From Campylobacter_A concisus_Y (GTDB taxonomy: Bacteria; Campylobacterota; Campylobacteria; Campylobacterales; Campylobacteraceae), in the NCBI RefSeq assembly GCF_902460415.1, contig NZ_CABPTY010000002.1, positions 326,389 to 390,388 on the forward strand: DNA of 64,000 bases, read 5' to 3'. The notes under the pieces are model-generated. The model saw only the letters and a list, made by a program, of their open reading frames with translations. It ran no database searches and was not told the origin of the DNA. Within the stretch, counting starts at the first letter, position 1. Every line of letters starts with the position of its first letter. Shown here piece by piece: positions 56,498 to 64,000 of the stretch. A program made the translations under genes and the position numbers.

Positions 56498-56985
56498 AAG
56501 GACATGAATTAGAATATAGCTTTGATGATTTACTAAACTATCATGGTGTAGGTTATCCCGGGGGAGTAGCTCATGCATTTCAAGTCATGAGTAGAGCCTT
56601 TCCACTTTTAGATGATGGGAAATTATTAGAAAGAAGAGAGATATATCTTATTACAGCATTTCCGGGACCGGGAGGGCTAGATGCTTTTGAAATGGTAACA
56701 AGATGCGTAACAGGTGGTAGAATTTCCGTTGATATTAATTTAAAAGAAGCTGAAGAAGTCTTAGAAAGTCCCCATGGAAGATATTATTTTAAATTCAAGT
56801 ATAGAGATAAAACAGTCGTTATAACCATAAAGCCAGGTTTTGTACTAAAAGAATTTATTGAATTATCAAGAAAAGAAGATAGAAGTGAAGAAGAAGAGAC
56901 TACTTTGATTCAGATGAAAAAAGATATGGCAGCAAGACTATTGGCCGCTAAGCCCGAAGAAGTATATAACGCAAAAGTTCTATAA
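56473..56985 (+). CDS. FmdE-like protein of the metal-uptake operon
   Basis: The 170-residue protein has DLLNYHGVGYPGGVAHAFQV followed by AFPGPGGLDAFEMVTRC, resembling the HGHxCPG region of FmdE-family proteins (named from molybdenum formylmethanofuran dehydrogenase operons), though with Tyr in place of the Cys. The C terminus is charged and helical. Together with the FecCD/binding protein/aldo-keto genes this may be a Mo/W- or cofactor-handling set; I cannot assign an activity. Confidence 0.5.
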   Translation: MDKIKVLEKGHELEYSFDDLLNYHGVGYPGGVAHAFQVMSRAFPLLDDGKLLERREIYLITAFPGPGGLDAFEMVTRCVTGGRISVDINLKEAEEVLESPHGRYYFKFKYRDKTVVITIKPGFVLKEFIELSRKEDRSEEEETTLIQMKKDMAARLLAAKPEEVYNAKVL

Positions 56986-57011
56986 AAGAAAAAGAGAAGG
57001 GTTTTGATATG

Positions 57012-57052
57012 TACCCTCTTTACTGGACAAACCAGTAAGGAGGGTATTTTTT
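57012..57052 (+). terminator. strong rho-independent terminator of the metal-uptake operon
   Basis: A near-perfect 15-bp stem TACCCTCTTTACTGG / CCAGTAAGGAGGGTA with a 5-nt loop and T6 tail, 27 bp after the last gene; the style is Firmicutes-like. Confidence 0.93.
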
Positions 57053-57424
57053 GAAAATAAAGATGCGTTTGAGTTATTAGTGTTTGGTTCTTATGGAACA
57101 AAATACAGTAATTTTTTAGGCTGTATAATAAATATGGGGTTTTAGGGACTATCCCTAACGAGGTATTTTTGTCTGACTCGTCAGACAAAAAGTATCCTCG
57201 CCCAAATGAAATACAAGATGGCTTTTGGATAGCAGATGCAAGCTGGTTTAGGTTATGTTTTTCGTTGTTTATCGATCCGTTTAAGATAAATCAAATAACA
57301 TATAGTAAAATATTAAAAAGCCATAAAATTAAGCATAATTTTAGAATCTTAAATAACCTTAAATTATAAATCAACCTTTACTATTTATGTTAACAATCCC
57401 ATCATTTTAAATAGTTTACTACGC
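57053..57424. other. remnant DNA with two short palindromes before the GI-3 integrase
   Basis: TTAGGGA/TCCCTAA (about 57142-57158) and TTTTTGTCTGAC/GTCAGACAAAAA (57166-57192) are perfect hairpins. A TTG-start 66-codon frame (57169-57369; KKYPRPNEIQDGFWIADASW) begins inside the second hairpin and lacks a ribosome site; its first half looks coding, as if the tail of a lost gene. Confidence 0.4.
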
Positions 57425-59566
57425 TCACCCTTCCCCTCCTTGATAAAAATTTACCTCCTCGACTAGATCCTTTAGAATTTTAGGAGTTACTGGTTCGCCA
57501 TAAGTATTCATAGTGATCTTGTATTGTTGCTCATGCCCTACAAGGGCAGCTATATGCTCAACCCTCTGGCCGCTTTGGATGAGCTTGTTTATGAAAGTGT
57601 GTCTAAATGAGTGAAATGTCCTTGTTTTATCACCATCTTTTATAACTTTAGTATTGATCTTCTTTCTAAAATACTCAGAAAAGTCTTTATTGTCACAGCT
57701 AAATAGCCTAACTGCTTTGCCGCATTTCCTAGCTAGATTCTTTTTACTCTCTATAAATTCAAATAGCCCAATGCTACTTAACTTAGAATGGATAGGAACT
57801 ATCCTTACAGAGTTTCTAGTCTTTAAAGTCTTACTCTTACCTGTTTTTACATCTATTTTTGTATTTAAACTAAAGCATACTATGTTATATTTTTCAACTA
57901 TGTCATCTGTGTTTAACTGGATTATCTCATTTAGTCTCATGCCAGAATAAGCTGCTATATGAGTAACAAAAAATAGCTCATCTTTGCTAATCCTTTGGCT
58001 TTTGGTATCTCCACTTGATCTAATCTTACTCACAATATCCAAAAGTGCGTTTACGTCACTATCTTCATAAGGGTTTTTATTTGTAACATCATCTTGGTTT
58101 ATATTTATTTGCAGATCTATAGCTGGGTTCTTATCTATATAGTCGCTATCGTAGCAGTATTTAAAAAACTCACTAACTCTAACAATATACTTCTTAATGG
58201 TTGATTTAGAAATTTTTGGTCTATCCTTTGCTAAAGCTATGATCTCATCTAAGCTTTTATCTTTATAGAGACTATTTTGAGAGAGCTTGGTTGGTAGTTG
58301 TAGTAAGATATTTCTGAAATTTAGCAAGTCATCTCTTTTTATCTTTTTAATATCTAGCCCATCACCAAATTTCATAAACATCAGCTTTCCTACATGTCTA
58401 ACAAGACCAAATGTGCTATCACTCCAGTTGTTTGAAATACTCGTGTTTGATACATAGTTTTCAAATGCACTCTTTAGTGTGACCATGTCAGCTTTGCTCT
58501 CGCTTTTGGTAGTTGATGTTAGATTGGATTTAAAGCTTTTGGCTCTATTTGAGAAGAGCTTTTGAAAGAAATTTATAGCTTCATTGAAAGTCATGCCACT
58601 AGCATCACTTGCATCATCTATCGCAAGGTCTTTAGTCTCAATATCACTTAAAACTATGCCCTTATCTTCATATTTATCTGCCTTGTATATCTTTACCTGA
58701 CCACCAAAGGTAGGATCATCTAAATTTCCATACCCAAATTTTAGATCATCACTTAGCTCGTTGTCTCCATCTGGTGATAACTCACAACCAAATATTCTTA
58801 GAATATCGTTTTGTGTGAGTGCGCCTTTTTGCTTGGCTAGCTCATTTATAGCATCTCTTAGCTCGCAAATAGAGTGCTTTAAGGACTTTTTAGTAAAAGG
58901 TAGCACCAAATTCTGCTTTTTTAAAGTCTCTATGTTATCTTGATAGCTATCTATGTTAGCCTCTTTAACGCATTTAGCTATCTCGTCTTTAGTATTATCA
59001 TCTAAATTTGCACTCTTGTGCTTTTTACCAAGTGGTACAAATATCTGTTGCTTATCATTTAGTAGCTTTTGGTTTTTGCACATCTTATATGATATGTGAT
59101 TTATGTTATCTATCGTTGCTTCAAGCACTCTTTTGCCAAGAAGCTTTTTGGTGTGAGAGTCGGTACAAGATAGCTTTTTGCAGATATCATCAACCTCTTT
59201 TGATATGGCGCTGGGCAAGCTATCTTCTTTTAAACTCTGTTTTAAAAACAAATTTAGTGATAGTAGTCCATCTAAATTTATATATCTGCCAAGCATATCA
59301 TGCTCTTTGATACTTTTGGCCTCCTTGGCTTTTAAAAGCATAAGCACCAAGTGCTCTATAAGTTCGCTGCTCAAATTCATCTTCCATGCCTTTTTGATCG
59401 CGTTAAAAATTATAGAGTAGATCTTAGCACGATTTTTTGCTGTATCAAAGCGTTTTGTGAGGAAGGAGGTTATATATTCGGTTTTATTACCAAAATAAGG
59501 CCTCAGATATAGTGGGATAGCTACTCTAAAGTAGTATATGCCATTTCGTTTGACTAGATATTGCAT
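57425..59566 (-). CDS. tyrosine recombinase (integrase) of GI-3
   Basis: The 713-residue recombinase belongs to the same family as the two others but is more diverged: N-terminal KRNGIYYFRVAIPLYLRPYF, long helical middle, and boxes AAYSGMRLNEIIQL, TFHSFRHTFINKL (canonical HxxR), GHEQQYKITMNTYGEP. All catalytic residues are present. It reads away from att copy 4, 109 bp distant. Its longer middle region (about residues 170-370) distinguishes it from the ~650-residue relatives. Confidence 0.92.
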   Translation of the reverse strand: MQYLVKRNGIYYFRVAIPLYLRPYFGNKTEYITSFLTKRFDTAKNRAKIYSIIFNAIKKAWKMNLSSELIEHLVLMLLKAKEAKSIKEHDMLGRYINLDGLLSLNLFLKQSLKEDSLPSAISKEVDDICKKLSCTDSHTKKLLGKRVLEATIDNINHISYKMCKNQKLLNDKQQIFVPLGKKHKSANLDDNTKDEIAKCVKEANIDSYQDNIETLKKQNLVLPFTKKSLKHSICELRDAINELAKQKGALTQNDILRIFGCELSPDGDNELSDDLKFGYGNLDDPTFGGQVKIYKADKYEDKGIVLSDIETKDLAIDDASDASGMTFNEAINFFQKLFSNRAKSFKSNLTSTTKSESKADMVTLKSAFENYVSNTSISNNWSDSTFGLVRHVGKLMFMKFGDGLDIKKIKRDDLLNFRNILLQLPTKLSQNSLYKDKSLDEIIALAKDRPKISKSTIKKYIVRVSEFFKYCYDSDYIDKNPAIDLQININQDDVTNKNPYEDSDVNALLDIVSKIRSSGDTKSQRISKDELFFVTHIAAYSGMRLNEIIQLNTDDIVEKYNIVCFSLNTKIDVKTGKSKTLKTRNSVRIVPIHSKLSSIGLFEFIESKKNLARKCGKAVRLFSCDNKDFSEYFRKKINTKVIKDGDKTRTFHSFRHTFINKLIQSGQRVEHIAALVGHEQQYKITMNTYGEPVTPKILKDLVEEVNFYQGGEG

Positions 59567-59674
59567 CTTTGTTACCTATGCAATATAACTTTGTAGCAAA
59601 ATGTAGCAGATATCTAGTGTGAAACTAGCTGTGTGCCGTCTTTTTGGTGCTTACATAAGGTTTATTTTTAAACC

Positions 59675-59719
59675 CTCATAAGCCGGAGGTCGGGAGTTCA
59701 AGTCTCCCCCGTGACACCA
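59675..59719 (+). repeat. att copy 4 (right end of GI-3)
   Basis: Identical 45-bp tRNA-Met 3' core; the following DNA matches the left end of GI-2, not the tRNA flank. Confidence 0.92.
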
Positions 59720-59905
59720 AAACACACTATTTTAGGCACTAGCAGTGATGCTTTTGTTCTTTCCCTTTCTTTAAAATTTCCTTTAAGAGTGGAACACTTA
59801 GTTACTAAAGTGGGACAGTCTCTTAAAAATTCCAATGATTATAAAACCATCACCCTTTTAATACCATAAAAATAAATTTGTTTTAAATTCTTGCTTCTAG
59901 CTTTT
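59720..59905 (+). repeat. copy of GI-2 left end
   Basis: The first ~150 bp are nearly identical to 27873-28025 (acacactattttaggcacta...), after which similarity fades. It shows that an element of the GI-2 family once lay to the right of att copy 4. Confidence 0.88.
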
Positions 59906-59967
59906 ATTTTAGGTCACCTTTAAAATACCCCAAGGAATATCCAGCTACTGCCAATAGTTAAGCTTCA

Positions 59968-60090
59968 GTAAGCTTAACAGTAAAGATGAAGAGCTTCATA
60001 GTAGAGCCTTTGTAAAGAATTTTCTTAAAGGCTTTTAAGAAAGCTTTGAGAAAGACTATACCGCACAGCCTTACTTACAAAAAATGAAAG
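59968..60090 (+). pseudogene. MobV relaxase remnant
   Basis: The frame reads NSKDEELHSRAFVKNFLKGF, stop, ESFEKDYTAQPYLQK, matching residues about 72-110 of the GI-2 MobV. The stop (TAA at 60036-60038) replaces a CAA Gln codon. Start and catalytic parts are gone, so it is a decayed piece. Confidence 0.82.
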
Positions 60091-60091
60091 A

Positions 60092-61654
60092 GGATATAAT
60101 AACGAAGAAATAAAAGGTTTTACAAGCTTGCAAACTGGATCTAGCTATATAAATTTCAAAAACATAACCAATATGAAAGATCTTGTAAAAACCATAACCC
60201 ATGAAAACCAAAGATCTATGGATATATAAGATCATATAGATATAAATCAAAACAGAGATGATGATACTAAATACGCATCAAATTTCTCAGACTTTGCAAC
60301 TAGATATTTCTCTCATGCTCTATGGCTAAACGATAAAGGTTTTTCTAAAACGCCTTTAACAACAGCTGTAACATCAAGCATGATAAATAACAATAGAGAA
60401 TTTGCAAAACTGGATAAGAATTTAGGGACTAATAGGATGCTAACAAGCAATGAACATGATCTTGCGATGGAATTAGCATATAGATATAGTAAAGAAAATA
60501 ACGTACCTTATGCCCAGGCAATAAACATTTTTATTCTTGCAGCTAAAACGAATGTCGATAAATCTCAAAAAGAAGCTTTTGAACATGTTGTATCTACATT
60601 AGAAAGCGCCGATGAAGTCGAGGTGCCTAGGTATAGCATGGTATTTGATAGGGATAAAATAGATGAGGCGTATGATATATTGGCAACTACTGCCAAAGAG
60701 AGAAATCTGTACTTTACAGACGTTTATAAAGAGAGTATGACGAGTTATCCTTTATACACCGCAACCAAAGAGCAGTATGAGGATAAAGATTGGAACCCGG
60801 AGCATACCATAGGACTAGGAGATACAAGCGATATACTTATACCGTTTACTAAACCGGCCGTCGGTGCTGCAAAACAGCTATCATCAGCTCTGTACTCTAG
60901 TTCAAAAAATGCAATAAAAGCTCCATTTGTAGAGATGCAAGCAAGGATAAACGAAAAACTATTAGCCAATACCCCAAAAGGAGGAAAATTAGGTAGCGAC
61001 GGTATATTAAGACATAACGGTAAAGAGTATGTAGCTCGTAGTATTGATATAACAGGGAATAAAGTGATATATCAGCAATTAGGTAAAAACAATAAACCAG
61101 TAGAGGTTTATAAAATTACTAACGATAAAGGTTATTTTATAACAGTCAGTAAGCCAAAGATATCTGCTCCGGAAAGTAGCTCTAGTACTTTACTAAAAGA
61201 TATGACAAAAGATATTAAATTTTATGATAGCTCTAAAACAGTGGGTATAGTAACAGGTGGCATTATAAGTGCGGGCATAGATACATATTCACAGTATAGT
61301 AAAAACAACAATAGTTTTAATAACTACGACCCATTATCGGCTGTTATAAATACTGCCGTAGGATTATATACGGGCGGAGCTAGTCATATGCTAAGCGCCA
61401 TAACAAGAGGTGCTGCTGGAAATGCAGCTAGTGAAATATATTCTCAAGCAACTGATCTTTCAAAAGATATAGATGGAGAAAGAGTGATTATTAAGGGTAT
61501 AATTGGAGCAGGAGTGGGAAGCGCAACAGATATAGCCGGAAAGATAGGCGAGAAGATACCAAGAGGCAAAGATGGTAACTATAAGACTATATTTGAAGTA
61601 GGTACTGGACTAGTAGGCGGCGTAATACAGTCAGATATGGATAATAAACAATGA
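60092..61654 (+). pseudogene. filamentous haemagglutinin/CdiA-like C-terminal region, truncated, with a nonsense codon
   Basis: The frame is open from about 60092, joined abruptly to the MobV remnant, and has one TAA at 60227-60229 (…NQRSMDI-stop-DHIDINQN, probably CAA to TAA); an ATG at 60380 allows a 424-residue product. The content (DTKYASNFSDFATRYFSH, MLTSNEHDLAMELAYRYSKE) is the pre-toxin part of FhaB/CdiA-type exoproteins; the last ~130 residues are glycine-rich and hydrophobic (GIVTGGIISAGIDTYSQYS, LSAITRGAAGNAASEIYSQ), suggesting a membrane-active toxin tail. The N-terminal two-partner secretion part and CdiB partner are absent. Confidence 0.65.
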
Positions 61655-61824
61655 AGAAATTTGCGATAGTATTCAGCGGCGTTATAGCAAAAAACGGTAT
61701 CAAAAAAATTGATCTCACTAGCGATAACATTAAACACATGGAGATAAAGTACGCTAGCGTAGCTTTATTCTATGTAGTTATCGAGTCTATCTTATGGGTA
61801 TTATTAATATACTTAAGAAAATAA
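61651..61824 (+). CDS. 57-residue membrane protein, possible immunity protein 1
   Basis: ATG at 61651 overlaps the stop of the preceding toxin-like gene (ATGA). The product has one hydrophobic segment near the C terminus (SVALFYVVIESILWVLLIYL). A small membrane protein directly after a CdiA-like tail is the place of a CdiI immunity protein; a membrane immunity suits a membrane-targeting toxin. Function is inferred from position only. Confidence 0.45.
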   Translation: MKKFAIVFSGVIAKNGIKKIDLTSDNIKHMEIKYASVALFYVVIESILWVLLIYLRK

Positions 61825-62168
61825 ATTTACAAGGCAAATTTGGTACAGGTATGGTAATAGGTGTTGGTAATTTACTATCAGCAATAGGTAGTGACGCTTT
61901 TGTTAACTCATCTACCGAGCTATATTCTCAACTTAAAGACAGATCAAAAGATCTAGATGTAAAGAGAGTAGCCGCAAAATGTTTTGCCGGTGGAACTTTT
62001 GGTGCATTCGGCAATATAGCAGGAAATTTTGGTAAAAATATAAAAGTTGGCGATAGAGATTTACAGACCGCAGCTGAAGTAGGAACAAATTTTCTTACTA
62101 CAACTGGACAAGCTATTGCAGATAGTGTAGAAAGCAAAAAAGAAAAAAACAAAAAAGCAGATAAGTAA
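61794..62168 (+). CDS. orphan CdiA-CT-like toxin tail 2
   Basis: The 124-residue product repeats the end of the upstream gene in diverged form: NLLSAIGSDAFVNSSTELYS, DRSKDLDVKRVAAKCFAGG, NIAGNFGKNIKVGDRDLQTA, EVGTNFLTTTGQAIADS. It overlaps the end of the small membrane gene and ends one base into the next membrane gene. Tandem orphan toxin/immunity cassettes of this sort sit behind cdiA genes. Whether it is expressed is unknown. Confidence 0.55.
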   Translation: MGIINILKKINLQGKFGTGMVIGVGNLLSAIGSDAFVNSSTELYSQLKDRSKDLDVKRVAAKCFAGGTFGAFGNIAGNFGKNIKVGDRDLQTAAEVGTNFLTTTGQAIADSVESKKEKNKKADK

Positions 62169-62452
62169 TGAAGAAGAATTGGATTGTATTTTTTGGGTCA
62201 ATAGTATTTTTTATAGTAGGCGCTATTTGTATAATAATCCTAAAACTTCTTTTCGGAGAACACTATGTTGATGCTATGGCTGTATTGCTAATATTTGCAA
62301 ACGTATGTTTTATGATAAAAAACGGTATAAAAAAGAGCGATTTTAAAAAAGAATATATACAAAAAATGGAAATAAAAAGAGGTGGTGTCGCTTTAATCCA
62401 CTCTTTTTTAGTTTTTGTATTTTGGCTTCTTTATAATGCCACAAGGGGATAA
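62168..62452 (+). CDS. 94-residue three-helix membrane protein, possible immunity protein 2
   Basis: The protein has three membrane segments (IVFFGSIVFFIVGAICIIIL, VDAMAVLLIFANVCFMI, LIHSFLVFVFWLLYNA) and starts at the stop of toxin-like tail 2 (TAATG). It is probably the cognate immunity protein; no family is recognised. Confidence 0.5.
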   Translation: MKKNWIVFFGSIVFFIVGAICIIILKLLFGEHYVDAMAVLLIFANVCFMIKNGIKKSDFKKEYIQKMEIKRGGVALIHSFLVFVFWLLYNATRG

Positions 62453-62587
62453 ACATAAAGTCGGCGATGGGGATTTATGGACTGAGGCTGAAGCCGAGGA
62501 AGTATATTTACTGGAGTAGCACAGGCGGCAGCCGATAGTATGAATAGTAAAGATAATAAAAATAACAAAGACGATAAAAAAGAATGA
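62453..62587 (+). pseudogene. toxin-tail remnant 3
   Basis: One frame gives KVGDGDLWTEAEAEE then stop, and a second gives FTGVAQAAADSMNSKDNKNN, KDDKKE-stop at 62587; together they match the last ~40 residues of tail 2 (VGDRDLQTAAEVG...GQAIADSVESKKEKNKK). A small deletion broke the frame. It is the third copy of the cassette tail. Confidence 0.65.
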
Positions 62588-62653
62588 GAACTGATATAAA
62601 AGTTTTGTTTAAGAACATTAATTTTAAAATGAGCATCATCTAAATTTTTTAGA

Positions 62654-62659
62654 TATAAT
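62654..62659 (+). promoter_or_regulatory. -10 box for the type VI cluster
   Basis: TATAAT preceded by T-rich DNA, 41 bp before the tssJ start, with AAAGGAA as ribosome site. Confidence 0.5.
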
Positions 62660-62699
62660 TACGCAAAAATAATATTATTAAAATCAGGTAAAGGAACTC

Positions 62700-63167
62700 A
62701 TGAAAAAAATATTTAAATTTCTATCTTTTTTAGTATTTATGCTATTTCTTACAGGATGTGCAAAAGATCTTATTATAAGCAATATGCCAAATTCAAATTT
62801 AAACTATCATGGCGATAATGTTCCTATAACTATCATAGCTTATAAATTAAGAGATGTGGCTAAATTTAAAGAAGCTAGCATTATCGATCTAGCCGAGAGA
62901 AATGGTGAAATACTAGGCTATGACAAGATTGACTCTATAAAAACACAAATTCAGCCAAATACAAATAGATATGCTTTTACAAATGTATATCCTGACGAGG
63001 TTCCGTATGTCGGTATTTTGGTACTTTATGCTGATCAGAGCAAGACAAATATCAAGGCTTACAAGGCTACAAAAGAGATAAAAGAAAAAAATATAGTTTT
63101 TGAAATAACAAAAAATGGCGTAAATGTTTTAGACGCTAGTAGCTCTAAAATACAAGCAAGCAAATAA
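62700..63167 (+). CDS. tssJ: type VI secretion lipoprotein TssJ
   Basis: The 155-residue protein has a lipoprotein signal with lipobox LFLTGCAK (Cys at about 20) and the TssJ pattern VPITIIAYKLRDVAKFKEAS, LAERNGEILGYDKI, and VPYVGILVLYAD. TssJ sits on the inner leaflet of the outer membrane and anchors the TssLM membrane complex. It is followed one base later by tssK, so this is the start of a T6SS operon. Confidence 0.85.
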   Translation: MKKIFKFLSFLVFMLFLTGCAKDLIISNMPNSNLNYHGDNVPITIIAYKLRDVAKFKEASIIDLAERNGEILGYDKIDSIKTQIQPNTNRYAFTNVYPDEVPYVGILVLYADQSKTNIKAYKATKEIKEKNIVFEITKNGVNVLDASSSKIQASK

Positions 63168-63168
63168 A

Positions 63169-64000
63169 ATGTCTGAAAAGCTAAAAGTCGTTTGGTATAA
63201 CGGAATGAACGTTGATAAGGTTCATTTCGAGCAACAAGAAAGATATTTTGAGAGAAATTTAAACCTAAAAACCATCTCTTCTTTTTCAAATTTATATGGT
63301 GTTTTAGATTTAGAAATTTCAAGCGATCTTTTGCTTCAAGGCAAAATAGGGCTAACTAAAATTTCTTGTATCTCTCAAGATGGTACGATTTTCAATGCGC
63401 CAGATCAAGATGAATTACCAGAGCCACTTGAGATAATCCCAAGTGAACTAAACTCAGCCATTATAGTGCTAAAACTACCTATTAGCTCAGGTCTGGTTGA
63501 TATCAGCTTGCAAAATAATTTACCAAATTTAAAATTTACAGCCAAGCAAGCACTTATTAGCTCAAGAGTGCATGATGAAGCTAGCAACGATATATTAAAC
63601 GAGTTAGATGATAAAGATGATTTTGAACTATCTTCTGCCTTTGCACAAGATAAAGAAAATATAATCCTAGCGAGCCAAAGATCATCTCTTGGAGTATTTG
63701 GCTCAAAGATGCCTTACGAGCTTAGCATACCAATTTGTAAAATAAAAAATATAGACCTAAATAAGCAAATAATACTTGACGAAAAATTTATTCCAACTTG
63801 TATTAACATTAGTAAAAACACCTTTATAACAAATTTTATAGAGGAGCTTAGCTTTGCTACAAAGCAACATCAAGAGAGTTATTTTGGGTTGTTAGGAGGT
63901 ATTGATCAGGCTAAAAATAGACTTGATTTTTCAACGTATTTAACACTAAATATGCTAAAAAAATGGCATTTAATATTCTCTTATTTGTTAAAGAAAGATA
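63169..64000 (+). CDS. tssK: type VI secretion baseplate protein TssK, 3' end outside window
   Basis: The frame from ATG 63169 is open to the window edge (277 residues seen of about 450). The start SEKLKVVWYNGMNVDKVHFE, QQERYFERNL is the TssK hallmark (VxWxxGMxxxxxHFQQQ), followed by the beta-rich shell domain. TssK links the baseplate to the membrane complex. It begins one base after the tssJ stop. Confidence 0.87.
   Translation, partial: MSEKLKVVWYNGMNVDKVHFEQQERYFERNLNLKTISSFSNLYGVLDLEISSDLLLQGKIGLTKISCISQDGTIFNAPDQDELPEPLEIIPSELNSAIIVLKLPISSGLVDISLQNNLPNLKFTAKQALISSRVHDEASNDILNELDDKDDFELSSAFAQDKENIILASQRSSLGVFGSKMPYELSIPICKIKNIDLNKQIILDEKFIPTCINISKNTFITNFIEELSFATKQHQESYFGLLGGIDQAKNRLDFSTYLTLNMLKKWHLIFSYLLKKD

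Larger units (their letters stand above)
38973..59719. mobile_element. genomic island GI-3 (mobilisable; lar/ttd and metal-uptake cargo)
   Basis: The element is bounded by att copies 3 and 4 with an integrase at the right end. It contains a mobilisation block at the left, an ATPase, a scar of type III restriction and ISL3 genes, the larACEB-ttdAB block, an IS3 fragment and a Firmicutes-like metal-uptake operon. Base composition changes sharply inside it, so the cargo was gathered in several steps. Confidence 0.8.

Overview
The window is chromosomal DNA of a Campylobacter, most like C. concisus. It is AT-rich with -10 boxes of the TATAAT type, a tRNA-Met(CAT) gene that serves as an island insertion site, Cj0814-type flagellar secreted proteins under a GG-N10-GC (sigma-54) promoter, and type VI secretion genes. 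The species is an inference; the genus is well supported.

Layout. (1) 1-6818 is ordinary backbone: a peptide and amide catabolic operon (M20 carbamoyl-amidohydrolase, AbgA-like hydrolase, PepE, DcuC-type transporter, PepT), then a PP-loop ATPase. (2) A tRNA-Met gene lies at 6924-7000. Its last 45 bp (6956-7000) recur at 27828-27872, 38928-38972 and 59675-59719, and beside each of these three copies lies a large tyrosine recombinase gene reading away from it. The region is therefore a tandem array of three islands: GI-1 (7001-27872), GI-2 (27873-38972) and GI-3 (38973-59719).

GI-1 carries flagellar-secretome-like genes (three Cj0814-family proteins, an EF-hand protein and one unknown), a ColE1-style mobilisation operon with two genes nested out of frame inside the relaxase gene, a RelE/Phd-type toxin-antitoxin pair, and an 8.5 kb five-gene defence operon (cytosine methylase, GHKL ATPase, Z1 ATPase, PD-(D/E)XK protein, AIPR protein). 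The defence operon lies between two copies of a ~168 bp repeat made of antitoxin start plus integrase end. GI-2 carries a MobV relaxase and a ~2,000-residue type-I-secreted adhesin crossed by an assembly gap, followed by a striking ~300 bp tract with GT dinucleotides phased about every 5 bp. GI-3 carries another mobilisation set (including a relaxase with a primase-like region), a DUF4143 ATPase, scars of a type III restriction gene and an ISL3 transposase, a nickel-pincer (larACEB) cluster with a deleted larA followed by frameshifted ttdA and truncated ttdB, and a block that looks Firmicutes-derived: FecCD-type metal ABC transporter, aldo/keto reductase, binding protein and an FmdE-like protein.

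(3) To the right of the last att copy there is a ~190 bp copy of the GI-2 left end plus a decayed MobV fragment, then a decayed filamentous-haemagglutinin/CdiA C-terminal region with a small array of toxin-tail and membrane-protein cassettes, and finally the start of a type VI secretion cluster (TssJ, TssK) that runs off the window.

The genes read as layers of mobile DNA at one tRNA site: recombinases insert and excise, three different relaxase systems could mobilise the excised forms, and the cargo concerns host interaction (flagellar secreted proteins, adhesin), phage defence and metabolism (lactate/malate-type racemase cofactor, metal uptake). Several cargo genes are visibly decaying.
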